Below are positions 44,917 through 53,920 of a stretch of 54,268 bases of DNA, one piece after another (within the stretch, counting starts at the first letter, position 1; the number at the start of each line of letters is the position of its first letter). Under the pieces are notes generated by a model that did no database searches, was not told where the DNA came from, and was given only the letters and a program-made list of their open reading frames with translations. The stretch is from Pontiellaceae bacterium (lineage in GTDB: Bacteria; Verrucomicrobiota; Kiritimatiellia; Kiritimatiellales; Pontiellaceae). The stretch lies in contig JAFGVP010000059.1 in assembly GCA_016937945.1 (NCBI GenBank), positions 1 to 54,268 on the forward strand, written 5' to 3'. The translations under genes and the position numbers were made by a program.

Positions 44917-45816
44917 ATGAAATATCTTTCTATCATTCTGACGGTTGCAGCCATCGCATTTTCTGCACGGGCCGGCGGCCTGAACATTGTTACAACCACC
45001 TCGGACCTCGGATCGATTGCAGCGGCCGTCGCCGGAGATCATGCCAAAGTAGAGTCTATCTGCACCGGTAAGGAAGATCCGCACCATCTTCAGGCGCGGC
45101 CCAAATATATCATGATGGCCCGCAATGCCGATCTATGGATCCGCACCGGCATGGAGCTTGAAATCGGATGGGAAATGCCGGTGATCGACGGATCGCGCAA
45201 TAGCAATATCCGTCCGGGTCAACCCGGCCATCTGGATGCATCGACGAACATCGAGAAACTCGATATCCCGGATGCCGGCACCATCAGCCGCGCACTGGGA
45301 GATGTACATGCCCAGGGAAACCCGCATTACCTCACCGATCCGCTGAATGCCCGGCTGGTAGCCCGTGACATCGCGGAACGGCTGGCGCAGCTGGATCCGG
45401 CGAATGCCGAAGCCTATCGGGCCAACGCCGCCGCCTTTCAGCAGCGGATCGATGAACGCATACCGGAATGGACCCGGGCCATGGCAGCCTTTGAAAACCA
45501 GTCGATCGTGACCTATCACAAAAGCTGGATCTACTTTGCCAAACGCTTCGGCATGCCGATTGCCATCGAGCTGGAACCAAAACCCGGCGTTCCTCCCAGT
45601 CCGGCGCACCTGAATCAGGTGGTACAGACCGTCCAGCAACAGAAGATCGGTGTCATCCTGCAGGAGCCGTGGTACAGTAAAAAACCCGCACAGCTCGTCG
45701 CCGGAAAGACCGGTGCCCGCATTGTGGTGGCTCCCATTGCCACCGGCGGTGATCCGGCGGCCACCGATTATTTCTCGCTGATCGATCTGATCATTCAACG
45801 GCTCGGCGGAAAATAA
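44917..45816 (+). CDS. znuA: Periplasmic metal-binding protein (ZnuA/TroA family)
   Basis: 299 residues from the ATG at 44917, which has AGGA upstream; the longer open frame overlaps the porin gene. A signal peptide (KYLSIILTVAAIAFSARA) precedes two Rossmann-like lobes joined by a long helix. Metal-ligand candidates are in EDPHHLQARP, QGNPHYL and VTYHKSWIYF, three His positions as in cluster A-I proteins. The long His-rich loop of enterobacterial ZnuA is missing. The metal could be zinc or manganese; zinc is favoured by the neighbouring His-rich porin. It is 10 bases after the porin and 3 bases before the ATPase gene. Confidence 0.9.
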   Translation: MKYLSIILTVAAIAFSARAGGLNIVTTTSDLGSIAAAVAGDHAKVESICTGKEDPHHLQARPKYIMMARNADLWIRTGMELEIGWEMPVIDGSRNSNIRPGQPGHLDASTNIEKLDIPDAGTISRALGDVHAQGNPHYLTDPLNARLVARDIAERLAQLDPANAEAYRANAAAFQQRIDERIPEWTRAMAAFENQSIVTYHKSWIYFAKRFGMPIAIELEPKPGVPPSPAHLNQVVQTVQQQKIGVILQEPWYSKKPAQLVAGKTGARIVVAPIATGGDPAATDYFSLIDLIIQRLGGK

Positions 45817-45819
45817 ACC

Positions 45820-46488
45820 ATGAGCGATCCGATTATCTGCTGCCGTGATGTCTGCGTTGCCTACGGGCGAAACGAGGTGCTTCATCAAGTGAATCTGGAG
45901 ATTCCCCGCGGAGTCTTCCTGCCGTTTACCGGTCCGAACGGAGCGGGAAAAACCACCTTGCTCAGAGCCATCCTCGGGCTGATTCCGATCCGGCATGGAA
46001 AAATCATTACGCCTTTCCGGCAAAAGCCGGCCGGCTATGTCCCGCAGCAGCGGGTAATCGATCCGCTCTACCCGGTCAGCGCCCGGCAGATTGTCGCCAT
46101 GGGCCTGCACCGGCAGCTCCGCTGGCCGGGCCCCCTGCCCCACAGCCGGCGCACCGCCATCGACGCGGCGCTGGAACAATTCGGCATGCTCGAACATGCA
46201 TCCAAAACCTTTCGGGAACTCTCCGGCGGCATGAAACAGAAGATTCTGCTGGCGCGGGCTTTCGTGGCCGGCGCGGATGTGATTGCGCTGGACGAACCGA
46301 CCTCTGAACTGGATGAATCGGCCGAAACCGAAGTCCTCAACCATCTGCTCCGGCTGAACCGGGAGATGGGAAAAACCATTTTGATGGTGCACCACGATCT
46401 GGATCAGGTGGCCCGCCTGACAAACACCATGTGCAGAATTCGCCATGGCAAGGCTGAACTGATCGAGACGGGAGGAAGCCATGCATGA
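45820..46488 (+). CDS. znuC: Metal ABC transporter ATP-binding protein
   Basis: 222 residues. Walker A is FTGPNGAGKTTLL, the Q-loop is in AGYVPQQRV, the signature is LSGGMKQKILLARAF, Walker B is VIALDEPTSELD and the switch His is in VHHDLDQVA. It drives the ZnuB-like permease. It starts three bases after the binding-protein stop, and its end overlaps the permease start by eight bases. Family length is normal. The Phe before GPNGAGK (LPFTGPNG) is slightly unusual; most have Ile-Gly-Pro-Asn. Confidence 0.93.
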   Translation: MSDPIICCRDVCVAYGRNEVLHQVNLEIPRGVFLPFTGPNGAGKTTLLRAILGLIPIRHGKIITPFRQKPAGYVPQQRVIDPLYPVSARQIVAMGLHRQLRWPGPLPHSRRTAIDAALEQFGMLEHASKTFRELSGGMKQKILLARAFVAGADVIALDEPTSELDESAETEVLNHLLRLNREMGKTILMVHHDLDQVARLTNTMCRIRHGKAELIETGGSHA

Positions 46489-47314
46489 TTCACTGAACTG
46501 CCTCTACTGCCAGTTCGGCGATGCACTGTCGGCCGGACTGCTGGTGGCCGCCGTCTGCTCCGTGCTGGGCGTGTATGTCATTCTCAAGCGCGCCGTCTTC
46601 ATCGGTATCACACTTTCCGAGGTGGCAACCTGCGGCGTAGCCGCCGCCTTCCTGCTTGGAACCCCTCCGTTTGCCGGTTCACTGGCCTTGGTGCTGGGTG
46701 CCGTTGCCCTGCTGTCTCTGCCGTTCGAACGGCAGCAGATCCCGCGCGACGCGCTTATGGGTATCCTCTTTATCGCGGCGTCGGCACTGTCAGTCCTGCT
46801 GGTTGCAAAGAGCGGTCCGGGGCTGATGGAGATCGATGCACTGTTGTATGGAGACCTGATTCTGACCTCACGCCGCGAGCTGGTTACTCTGCTCGGCATC
46901 CTCGTTCCGGCCCTGCTCTTTTTCGTGGGCGCTTTTCGGCCAATCCTCTACACCTTTCTCGATCGCGATGCAGCCCGGGTGCTTGGAATTCGCGCCGGAC
47001 TGTGGGAGACACTCTACTTTCTCGTGCTCGGCATCGTGATTGCCGCAACATCGCAGATTGCCGGCGCCCTGCTGATTTTCTGCTATCTGGTGGTCTGTCC
47101 CGCAACGGCGCTGATTCTCAGCAAGCGACTGATGGTCGTCCTGTGGATCGCTCCCCTCATGGCCATGACGGCCACCTTTTCAGGAATGCTGATTTCGTTC
47201 CACGCCGATCTGCCGACCAATCAGACGATCTGCATCATCGCATGCCTGTTGTTTATTACCGGCGCAGCGATCAAGCAGTTGGTCCGGTTTCTGGTCCGGC
47301 TACGAATCAGCTGA
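46481..47314 (+). CDS. znuB: Metal ABC transporter permease
   Basis: 277 residues, about eight hydrophobic helices. It shows the family motif GVYVILKRAVFIGITLSEVATCGVA and the later DRDAARVLGIRAGLWETLYFLVLGIVIAATSQIAGALLIFCYLV, the ABC-3 permease signature. It forms the inner-membrane channel for zinc or manganese import. A GGGAGGAAG lies before its ATG, inside znuC. Its 3' end overlaps the convergent coaD gene by eight bases, leaving no room for a separate terminator. Confidence 0.93.
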   Translation: MHDSLNCLYCQFGDALSAGLLVAAVCSVLGVYVILKRAVFIGITLSEVATCGVAAAFLLGTPPFAGSLALVLGAVALLSLPFERQQIPRDALMGILFIAASALSVLLVAKSGPGLMEIDALLYGDLILTSRRELVTLLGILVPALLFFVGAFRPILYTFLDRDAARVLGIRAGLWETLYFLVLGIVIAATSQIAGALLIFCYLVVCPATALILSKRLMVVLWIAPLMAMTATFSGMLISFHADLPTNQTICIIACLLFITGAAIKQLVRFLVRLRIS

Positions 47315-47786
47315 AGCGTTCGGTCAGGGCGAGTTGAACCGGCGGAGGAACAAACTGCGATGAGTCGCCGCCGAGCGATGCCACGGTTCGTACATTACTG
47401 GAGCTGACATAACTGTAGTCCTGCTTCGGCATCAGGAAGATGGTCTCGATTTCCGGCTTGAGCTTCCGGTTGGTTAGCGCCATCTGGAATTCATATTCAA
47501 AATCGGAAAAAGCCCGAAGTCCACGGACAATCACGCGCACATCCTTTGAGAGGGCGAAGTCGACGAGCAAGCCGTCAAAGCTGTCGACTTCGACGCCTTT
47601 CAGATGCGAGGTGGATTGACGCACCAACTCCAGCCGCTCCTCCAGACTGAAGAGCGGATTCTTGCCGGGATTCGTCGCAACGGCAATGACAACGCGAGGA
47701 AAGATGCGTAAGGCCCGCTCAATCACATCCAGATGACCATAAGTCAGCGGATCAAAAGTGCCGGCACAGATCGCGGCCTGGTTCAT
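47307..47786 (-). CDS. coaD: Phosphopantetheine adenylyltransferase
   Basis: 159 residues, normal. The nucleotidyltransferase motif is AGTFDPLTYGHLDVI. FSLEERLELVRQ, VIVRGLRAFSDFEYEFQMALTNRKL and SYVSSSNVRTVASLGG are the diagnostic CoaD blocks. It catalyses the penultimate step of coenzyme A synthesis. The ATG overlaps the end of rsmD by four bases, a very common pairing in bacteria. Confidence 0.98.
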   Translation of the reverse strand: MNQAAICAGTFDPLTYGHLDVIERALRIFPRVVIAVATNPGKNPLFSLEERLELVRQSTSHLKGVEVDSFDGLLVDFALSKDVRVIVRGLRAFSDFEYEFQMALTNRKLKPEIETIFLMPKQDYSYVSSSNVRTVASLGGDSSQFVPPPVQLALTERFS

Positions 47787-48343
47787 GCCTCGTCCTCTCT
47801 TTTCGGTTTCAACATCAGTACACGGGTTTTTCCGTACGTTTTTTCACGCATAATCGACCAGCTGTCCGGAATTTCGACAGCGCCTGATGAGCGCAACTCG
47901 TATACCAGCATGCCGTCCTCTGTCAAAACCGAATGCCGGGCAATGCCTTCGAGCGTATTGCGCATAGCGTCAGGCAGGTCATAAGGAGGATCCGCAAAGA
48001 TCAGGTCAAAGCGTTCGCCGGCCCGTTCCAGCCAGCGGATCGCATCCGCCTTGATGCAGCGGATCGGTCCCAGCGCATCGTCCTGCAGCTCTTCCACATT
48101 CTGCAGCAGAACCCGATACACCGCCGGATGCTGCTCAACCAGCGTCACAGCGTCGGCACCCCGGCTCCAGGCTTCCATACCCAGCGCGCCGGACCCCGCA
48201 AAAAGATCCAGAACCTTCAGGCCGGCACAGGAGCCGCCCAATGAAGAAAACACGGCTTCGCGCACCGACTCCATCGTCGGGCGCACTTCTATTTTCGGCA
48301 CCGCAAAACGGCGGTTGCGCAGGATTCCACTCGTAATTCTCAT
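47783..48343 (-). CDS. rsmD: 16S rRNA (guanine-966-N2)-methyltransferase RsmD
   Basis: 186 residues from the ATG at 48343; the longer frame to 48382 adds an unlikely leader. It starts with the family phrase RITSGILRNRRFAVP, then RPTMESVREAVFSSL. LDLFAGSGALGMEAWSRGA is the SAM motif, and DLIFADPPYD is the catalytic (N/D)PP(Y/F) motif. It modifies G966 of 16S rRNA in the small subunit. It is in an operon with coaD. The promoter lies in the 126 bases shared with the divergent membrane protein gene. Confidence 0.96.
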   Translation of the reverse strand: MRITSGILRNRRFAVPKIEVRPTMESVREAVFSSLGGSCAGLKVLDLFAGSGALGMEAWSRGADAVTLVEQHPAVYRVLLQNVEELQDDALGPIRCIKADAIRWLERAGERFDLIFADPPYDLPDAMRNTLEGIARHSVLTEDGMLVYELRSSGAVEIPDSWSIMREKTYGKTRVLMLKPKREDEA

Positions 48344-48469
48344 CCGGACAATGTAGCGGAATTTTGGCCATGAGGAACACAAAATCTTTCTTGGAGCTTA
48401 CCGCCTCCTGCCGTAATGTTTCCGGCCATTGGGCCAATGCCCGTCCGCCACAAGAACCCCGGAGAGAAT

Positions 48470-49447
48470 ATGGCAGGAAACATACAGTACTGGGAACCCG
48501 TTGAATCGGCATGGAAGCGCATGAAGCATATTCTCTTCAAGCCGTTCAGCTTGGAAAAATGGATGGTGATGGGGTTTGCGGCATGGATTGCCGGACTCAA
48601 CTCCGGCAGCGGCGGAGGCGGAAGCTCCGGCTACTCAAACTTTAACAACGCGTCCAACCAGCCGCATCCAGGCTCGGACATAGATTGGTCCGGCGTTACT
48701 GATTTCTGGCATGAATACGGGGCATTGGTCATTCTGGGCAGCGTTGCGCTCTTTATTCTCTTTACCGCGATCGGAATGGCCTTCGCATGGCTGCACGGAC
48801 GCGGATGCTTTATCTTTCTCGACAATGTGCTCCAGAACCGCGGCGCCATTGTCGAACCCTGGAAAAAATATCGAAAGCAGGGAAACTCGCTGTTTATCTG
48901 GAACCTCATCATCGGCTTTTCCGGCCTTGCTGCGTTTCTGCTGCTGGCCCTGACCAGCCTGCCGTTGATGATCGCCGTGTTTTCAGGCGCAGCACCCTCC
49001 GGCATGGCGATTCTCGGAATCATGTTTGGCGGCATGCTGATGCTCATCTATTCCCTGGCCATCTCTTTTGTCCAGATGCTGGTGAATGGATTCATGGTGC
49101 CTATCATGCTGAAGCACGACCTTCGGATCCGCGAGGCATGGACCTATTTCAAGCCGATCTTCAAGCCGGCCTTCGGCTCGTTCCTCCTGTATGGACTGCT
49201 CATGTTTGCCGTCAGCATGATCATCTCTTTTGCACTGCTGTTCGCCATGCTGCTCACCTGCTGCTGCCTCTGGTTTATCCTGATGATTCCCTACATCGGC
49301 ACCGTTCTGTTGCTTCCGGTCCTGGTCTTCCAGCGACTGATCAGCATCGAGTTTCTGGAACAGTTCGGCGAGCACATGGACGGAGTCGACCCGCAGATCC
49401 CGCCACTGCCGCCGGAACTGCCGGCACCGGAAACGTCCATTGCATGA
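48470..49447 (+). CDS. Multi-pass membrane protein, DUF7544-like, unknown function
   Basis: 325 residues from the ATG at 48470, which has GGAGAGA upstream. The start YWEPVESAWKRMKHILFKPFSLEKW is an amphipathic helix before the first membrane segment. A Gly/Ser-rich loop (SGSGGGGSSG) follows, then about five to six membrane helices, with LEPWKKYRKQGNSLFIWNLI between two of them. The C-terminal tail is proline-rich. It resembles, from memory, membrane proteins annotated DUF7544 or YciC-like; no substrate is known. It is divergent from rsmD and 86 bases before proB. Confidence 0.75.
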   Translation: MAGNIQYWEPVESAWKRMKHILFKPFSLEKWMVMGFAAWIAGLNSGSGGGGSSGYSNFNNASNQPHPGSDIDWSGVTDFWHEYGALVILGSVALFILFTAIGMAFAWLHGRGCFIFLDNVLQNRGAIVEPWKKYRKQGNSLFIWNLIIGFSGLAAFLLLALTSLPLMIAVFSGAAPSGMAILGIMFGGMLMLIYSLAISFVQMLVNGFMVPIMLKHDLRIREAWTYFKPIFKPAFGSFLLYGLLMFAVSMIISFALLFAMLLTCCCLWFILMIPYIGTVLLLPVLVFQRLISIEFLEQFGEHMDGVDPQIPPLPPELPAPETSIA

Positions 49448-49460
49448 CCCGGATTCGGGC

Positions 49461-49483
49461 GTTTGTCAGGGCTCTCGACAAAC
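49461..49483. repeat. Inverted repeat GTTTGTC-N9-GACAAAC upstream of proB
   Basis: A perfect seven-base inverted repeat with a nine-base spacer, 14 bases after the membrane protein stop and 50 bases before proB. No T-run follows, so it is not a standard terminator. It could be a regulator site or an RNA hairpin in the proB leader. Confidence 0.4.
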
Positions 49484-49533
49484 CCCGGCTGATGTGATAG
49501 CACCAACGCCTGTTTATTCGGAAACAACTACGC

Positions 49534-50634
49534 ATGATTGCAAGAAAACATAGAGATGCCCTCAAGGGCGCAAAACGGATTGTGGTCAAGGCCGGCAGCA
49601 AGGTGCTTGTGCAAAGCTCCGGACGACCCGATAAACGCCGGCTTAAGCTGCTGGTAGACGAAATGTCCGGCCTGCAGAACGGTGGCGGCGAAATGGTCTT
49701 TGTCTCTTCCGGCGCCGTCGGCGCCGGACTGGATGCGCTGGGAATGAAAACGCGTCCGAAGGCGATGCCGGACCTGCAGATGGCGGCGGCCGTCGGCCAG
49801 ATCCGCCTGATGAGCATTTACGACGAACTGTTCCGCGATAACCGGATCGGCATCGGGCAGGTCCTGCTGACCCACGACGCCCTGAAGCATCGCGAACGCC
49901 ATCTGAATGCGCGGAACACGCTGCTCAACCTGATTGCCAACCGCATCATTCCGGTCATCAATGAAAACGACACGATCTCCACGAAGGAGATCAAGTTTGG
50001 CGACAATGATGTCCTGGCGGCTCTGGTGGCGATTCTCGTGGATGCCGATGCGCTGGTACTGCTGAGTTCCACCGACGGCCTGCGCGAACCCGATGGAAAC
50101 GGCAAAACCAGACGGGTCAGTTTCATTGAAGAGGTCGACGACGAAGTTCTCGCTCTGGTGGCCGACAAGCAGGATAAACTTTCGACGGGCGGCATGGCCT
50201 CCAAACTTCAATCGGCCCAGCTGGCGGCCCGTAACGGAATTCCCGTGGTGATCGCAAACGGACGCAAGACCGGCGTGCTGACACGTATTTTTGAAGGACT
50301 GGATGAAGGAACCCTGCTACTTCCGAAAGCCGGGAATATTTCAAAACGTAAACGATGGATTGCATTCTTCAATCGCGTAGAAGGGCACGTATGCATCGAT
50401 GACGGTGCCGTGAAGGCTCTCAAGGCGGGAAAAAGCCTGCTGCCGGTCGGTGTCCTCTCGGTGGAAGGCCGATTTAAGGTCGGTGCCATGGTGGATATCC
50501 GCACCATCGACAATATTCCGATCGCCCGGGGGCTGGTGGAATATTCGAGCGAAAAAATCGTAACGCTTCGGGGCCAACACACGACCGGAAAAGGCGGCGA
50601 AGTCATCCATCGCGACAACATGCTAATGCTTTAA
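49534..50634 (+). CDS. proB: Glutamate 5-kinase
   Basis: 366 residues. The amino-acid kinase domain has KRIVVKAGSKVL, MVFVSSGAVGAG, IPVINENDTIS, KFGDNDVLAALVAILVDADALVLLSSTDGL and TGGMASKLQSAQLA. The last ~80 residues form a PUA domain (IAFFNRVEGHVCIDDGAVKALKAGKSLLPVGV), as in E. coli ProB. It phosphorylates glutamate for proline synthesis and is usually feedback-inhibited by proline. It lies 16 bases before proA, which makes the next enzyme. Confidence 0.97.
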   Translation: MIARKHRDALKGAKRIVVKAGSKVLVQSSGRPDKRRLKLLVDEMSGLQNGGGEMVFVSSGAVGAGLDALGMKTRPKAMPDLQMAAAVGQIRLMSIYDELFRDNRIGIGQVLLTHDALKHRERHLNARNTLLNLIANRIIPVINENDTISTKEIKFGDNDVLAALVAILVDADALVLLSSTDGLREPDGNGKTRRVSFIEEVDDEVLALVADKQDKLSTGGMASKLQSAQLAARNGIPVVIANGRKTGVLTRIFEGLDEGTLLLPKAGNISKRKRWIAFFNRVEGHVCIDDGAVKALKAGKSLLPVGVLSVEGRFKVGAMVDIRTIDNIPIARGLVEYSSEKIVTLRGQHTTGKGGEVIHRDNMLML

Positions 50635-50650
50635 GGAAGGAGATCCATTC

Positions 50651-51907
50651 ATGGATATTAAGGAACATATTTTAAAGATCGGCGCCGATGCCAAAGCCGC
50701 CAGCCGCGAACTGGCTCGGCTTTCGACCCGGAAAAAAAATGCCATTCTCGAGGCCATGGCGGACGAGCTCGATGCACAACGTGCATTGATTCAGCAGGAA
50801 AATGAGAAGGATCTGGCATCCGGTCGCGAAGCCGGACTCAGCCCGGCCATGCTCGACCGTCTGGAACTCACGGATGCACGAATTGACGGCATGATCAAAG
50901 GCCTGCGCGATGTTGCCGTTCTCAACGACCCTGTCGGATCGGAAATCAGCACATGGAATCGCCCCAACGGGCTCGAAATCCGTAAGATCCGGGTTCCGAT
51001 CGGCGTGATCGGTATTATTTTTGAATCCCGCCCGAATGTAACGTGCGATGCCGCGGCACTCTGCTTCAAGACCTCCAACGCCGTGATCCTGCGCGGCGGC
51101 AAGGAAGCCATTCATTCCAATCTGGCCATTGCGGCGGCCATGCAGAAGGGCGGCGCGGAAAAAGGAATGCCGGCCAAAGCAATCCAGCTGATTCCGACCA
51201 CCGATCGCGAAGCTGTCAAGGTGATGTGCCAGATGACCGGCTATCTGGATCTGATCATTCCACGCGGCGGCGAAAGCCTGATCAAGGCCGTCACGGAAAT
51301 GTCCCATGTTCCGGTCATCAAGCACTATAAAGGCATCTGCCACACCTATATCGATATCGCCGCCGATCTCGATATGGGCTGGAGAATCGCCGAAAATGCC
51401 AAATGTCAGCGCCCCGGGGTCTGCAACGCCATGGAAACGTTGCTGGTCCATAAGGACATCGCAGAGACGTTTCTTCCCAGGCTCGGAGAGATCATGACGG
51501 AACGCGGTGTCGAAATCCGCGGCGACGAAACAGTCTGCAGGCTGATTGCCGAAGCAAAGCCCGCCACGGAGGATGACTGGTATGAGGAATATCTGGAACT
51601 GATTCTCGCGATCCGCGTTGTTAACGATGTCGATGCCGCCATTGCACACATCAATCAGTATGGCTCCGGCCACTCAGACGCTATCGTTACCGGCGATGAT
51701 AAGGCCAGGAATGCCTTTCTGGCGGAGGTCGACTCCTCGTCCGTCTACGTGAATGCCTCGACACGCTTTACCGACGGAGCGGAATTCGGCATGGGCGCGG
51801 AAATCGGCATCAGCACCGACAAACTTCATGCGCGCGGACCGATGGGCCTTGAAGAGCTGACCACCTATAAGTTCGTTGTGCTCGGAAAGGGCCAGATCCG
51901 CGAATAA
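50651..51907 (+). CDS. proA: Gamma-glutamyl phosphate reductase
   Basis: 418 residues, typical. It contains KIRVPIGVIGIIFESRPNVTCDAAALC, then ILRGGKEAIHSN and IIPRGGESLIKAV. The catalytic Cys258 is in RPGVCNAMETLLV. The C-terminal FTDGAEFGMGAEIGISTDKLHARGPMGLEELTTYK is diagnostic. It reduces gamma-glutamyl phosphate to glutamate-5-semialdehyde with NADPH. AAGGAAGGAG precedes the ATG. The gene ends 14 bases before a strong hairpin (51922-51948). Confidence 0.98.
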   Translation: MDIKEHILKIGADAKAASRELARLSTRKKNAILEAMADELDAQRALIQQENEKDLASGREAGLSPAMLDRLELTDARIDGMIKGLRDVAVLNDPVGSEISTWNRPNGLEIRKIRVPIGVIGIIFESRPNVTCDAAALCFKTSNAVILRGGKEAIHSNLAIAAAMQKGGAEKGMPAKAIQLIPTTDREAVKVMCQMTGYLDLIIPRGGESLIKAVTEMSHVPVIKHYKGICHTYIDIAADLDMGWRIAENAKCQRPGVCNAMETLLVHKDIAETFLPRLGEIMTERGVEIRGDETVCRLIAEAKPATEDDWYEEYLELILAIRVVNDVDAAIAHINQYGSGHSDAIVTGDDKARNAFLAEVDSSSVYVNASTRFTDGAEFGMGAEIGISTDKLHARGPMGLEELTTYKFVVLGKGQIRE

Positions 51908-51921
51908 AGATCGCCTAATGA

Positions 51922-51948
51922 AACCGGAGCCCTATGAAGGCTCCGGTT
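51922..51948. terminator. Ten-base perfect hairpin between convergent genes
   Basis: AACCGGAGCC and GGCTCCGGTT pair perfectly around a seven-base loop. It lies after proA and overlaps the last codons of the convergent WecA-like gene (EPEPS and stop), so it could serve both strands. A T-rich tract is short on both sides, so termination may be only partly intrinsic. Confidence 0.7.
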
Positions 51949-53920
51949 CTATATCGACATCCAACAGATCCACCCTTCGCGTCGCTCCATTTGAATCGAC
52001 AGAGAAGGAGTGCATGCAGAGATTGCGGCAGTCCAGGTCGTTCACAGAATAGGGCTTCACGATGCCACGACAACGGCCATCATCCGTCATGTCTCGGAGC
52101 ATGAAAACAAAATCGCGAATCAGCAGGTCGTGCCTGTTCTGCAATGCAAGAATGCTGGCGCGCAGCTCGTCACTGTAGTGGTGTGTAAAGATCAGTTCAT
52201 TGATTTCACGCTCCTGAATGATTTCCTCCAGCTCGCTGAAGTTTCCCAGAACCTGATATCCATACACGACCTTATGATACAGCGCCGGATTATCGTCGAT
52301 TAACCCGATCACCTTGCGCGCGGCTTTCTGCTGATCCTCGAATGAGGACTGCCGCAGATACAGAATCGCATTTTCACCGGCGCCCAAGACCAGCGTCTTC
52401 AGATCGCTTGAAGAACCGGTATTGCTCCGAAGCCATGCTGCCAGATCGCGCGCCACACGAAACGATGCACGCGCTCCGACAATACCGAGTCCGGCAACAA
52501 TTGCATGCAGAATCAGTCCTTTCACCAGCTGAACACCGGTCAGACTCGACGCCCACAATAACGCCACGTAGGCTAGTCCTTCACCGGCCAGAAGCTGAAG
52601 CGCAAGCAGGACCAGCTGCGAAACCCGCGAACGGGTCCAGACCGTCTTATATACGTTATAAAAATAGATGGTGGCAAAGGGAATGGAGACACATACCCCA
52701 AGATGAAGCAAGCTGAACGGCTGCTCTAACAGAATCCCGAAGGTCAGGTAAGTGGCCAACAGCAGTGAACAGACATCCCAGCCGATGGCGACCAGCATCC
52801 CGATCATGTTGCGCGGACGGTGTACGCCCTGCAGGACCAGCTGCGTCGTCGTCCACAGTTCAATCTGGGCAATCTGGCGGACCATCACGTGGATCACCAC
52901 AATCATCCCGATCATCAGCAGTGCCACCCGGTTCGAATTCATGGCGGCCGACCCCAGCGCCATCACACAGATAAAGATGGCGGCCACATACATGGCAATA
53001 GCCGCCTTGCGCTGTGTCATGCCGCTGCGCATCAGCTTATGGTGAATATGATCCAGATCCGGCCCGAACACCTTCGTCGCCAAGCCATCGCCCCGCAGGT
53101 TGGAAACCAGCTTTCGTGCCATACGCCGCCAAACCGCCAGAATTACATCAAACGCCGGAATACCGACGGCCAGCAGCGGCACCAGCAGGGCCACCATGAG
53201 CGACTGTTTCACATTGGCTTTCAGAGCAACCGAAGCCAGCATGAAACCGATAAACATGCTTCCGCAATCCCCGAGAAAAATCGAGGCAGGATTAAAGTTA
53301 TACCGAAGAAAGCCCAGGCAGGCACCCGCCAACGCAACCAGCACCATCGCATCGGAAGGCTGCTGCAGCGATAACAGCATGCCGGCCAGCCCGGCACTGG
53401 CAATCAGCCCAAGCCCTCCGCATGCTCCATCCATGCCGTCAATCAGGTTGAATGCATTGATCAGCAGAGCATACCAGAAGAGCGTGATCCCCAGATTCAG
53501 AATCCAATGCATTTCGATGCCGAGAAATCCGTTAACACTGAATCCTCCGAAAAACATGAATACCGCCACGCCCAGCTGGCCCAGCAGCTTGAACCAGGCT
53601 TTCATGTCGAAACGGTCATCAAAGATTCCGATCAACAGCAATGCCAGCGATCCAATAAAAATCGTGATCCACTCTCGCAACTGCGTGGCTCCGCCCAGCT
53701 TGTTCCACGGTCCGAAAAAAACCATCAGCAGCCCAAGGTGGGTACCGATAAACACGGCAATTCCACCGCAACGCGGAATCGGGATTTTATGAATGCGCCG
53801 TTCATCCGGCTCATCCACCATGCCCAGACTCGGCGCAATACGTTTGATCCACGGAACCAGCAGCAGCGTGGCCAGTGCACTGATTCCAAAAACGACAATG
53901 TATTTAACGATAAAACCCAT
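51932..53920 (-). CDS. WecA/MraY-like sugar-phosphate transferase fused to a CapD-N-type membrane and CoA-binding-like domain
   Basis: 662 residues. Residues 1-330 are a polyprenyl-phosphate N-acetylhexosamine-1-phosphate transferase: DEPDERRIHKIPIPRCGG, the acidic pair DD at 101-102, NLIDGMDG at 158-165, FLGDCGSMFIGF and DLDHIHHKL with the His motif. Residues 350-500 add four membrane helices, and 505-600 a Rossmann-like domain (LKTLVLGAGENAILYLRQ, VIGLIDDNPALYHKVVYGYQVLG) like the N-terminal part of CapD/FlaA1-type epimerases. The catalytic epimerase domain is absent. It likely starts an undecaprenyl-linked surface glycan. A GGGGAG precedes the ATG. It is the same class of pathway as the glycosyltransferase at 41147-42610. 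Confidence 0.88.
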   Translation of the reverse strand: MGFIVKYIVVFGISALATLLLVPWIKRIAPSLGMVDEPDERRIHKIPIPRCGGIAVFIGTHLGLLMVFFGPWNKLGGATQLREWITIFIGSLALLLIGIFDDRFDMKAWFKLLGQLGVAVFMFFGGFSVNGFLGIEMHWILNLGITLFWYALLINAFNLIDGMDGACGGLGLIASAGLAGMLLSLQQPSDAMVLVALAGACLGFLRYNFNPASIFLGDCGSMFIGFMLASVALKANVKQSLMVALLVPLLAVGIPAFDVILAVWRRMARKLVSNLRGDGLATKVFGPDLDHIHHKLMRSGMTQRKAAIAMYVAAIFICVMALGSAAMNSNRVALLMIGMIVVIHVMVRQIAQIELWTTTQLVLQGVHRPRNMIGMLVAIGWDVCSLLLATYLTFGILLEQPFSLLHLGVCVSIPFATIYFYNVYKTVWTRSRVSQLVLLALQLLAGEGLAYVALLWASSLTGVQLVKGLILHAIVAGLGIVGARASFRVARDLAAWLRSNTGSSSDLKTLVLGAGENAILYLRQSSFEDQQKAARKVIGLIDDNPALYHKVVYGYQVLGNFSELEEIIQEREINELIFTHHYSDELRASILALQNRHDLLIRDFVFMLRDMTDDGRCRGIVKPYSVNDLDCRNLCMHSFSVDSNGATRRVDLLDVDIEPEPS

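Noticed and set aside
45133..46482. 449-codon minus-strand frame opposite znuA and znuC
   Set aside because: It spans the junction of two clear plus-strand genes, and has a composition typical of antisense frames in GC-rich coding DNA.
50672..51673. 333-codon minus-strand frame opposite proA
   Set aside because: proA is unmistakable and the antisense product matches nothing I know.
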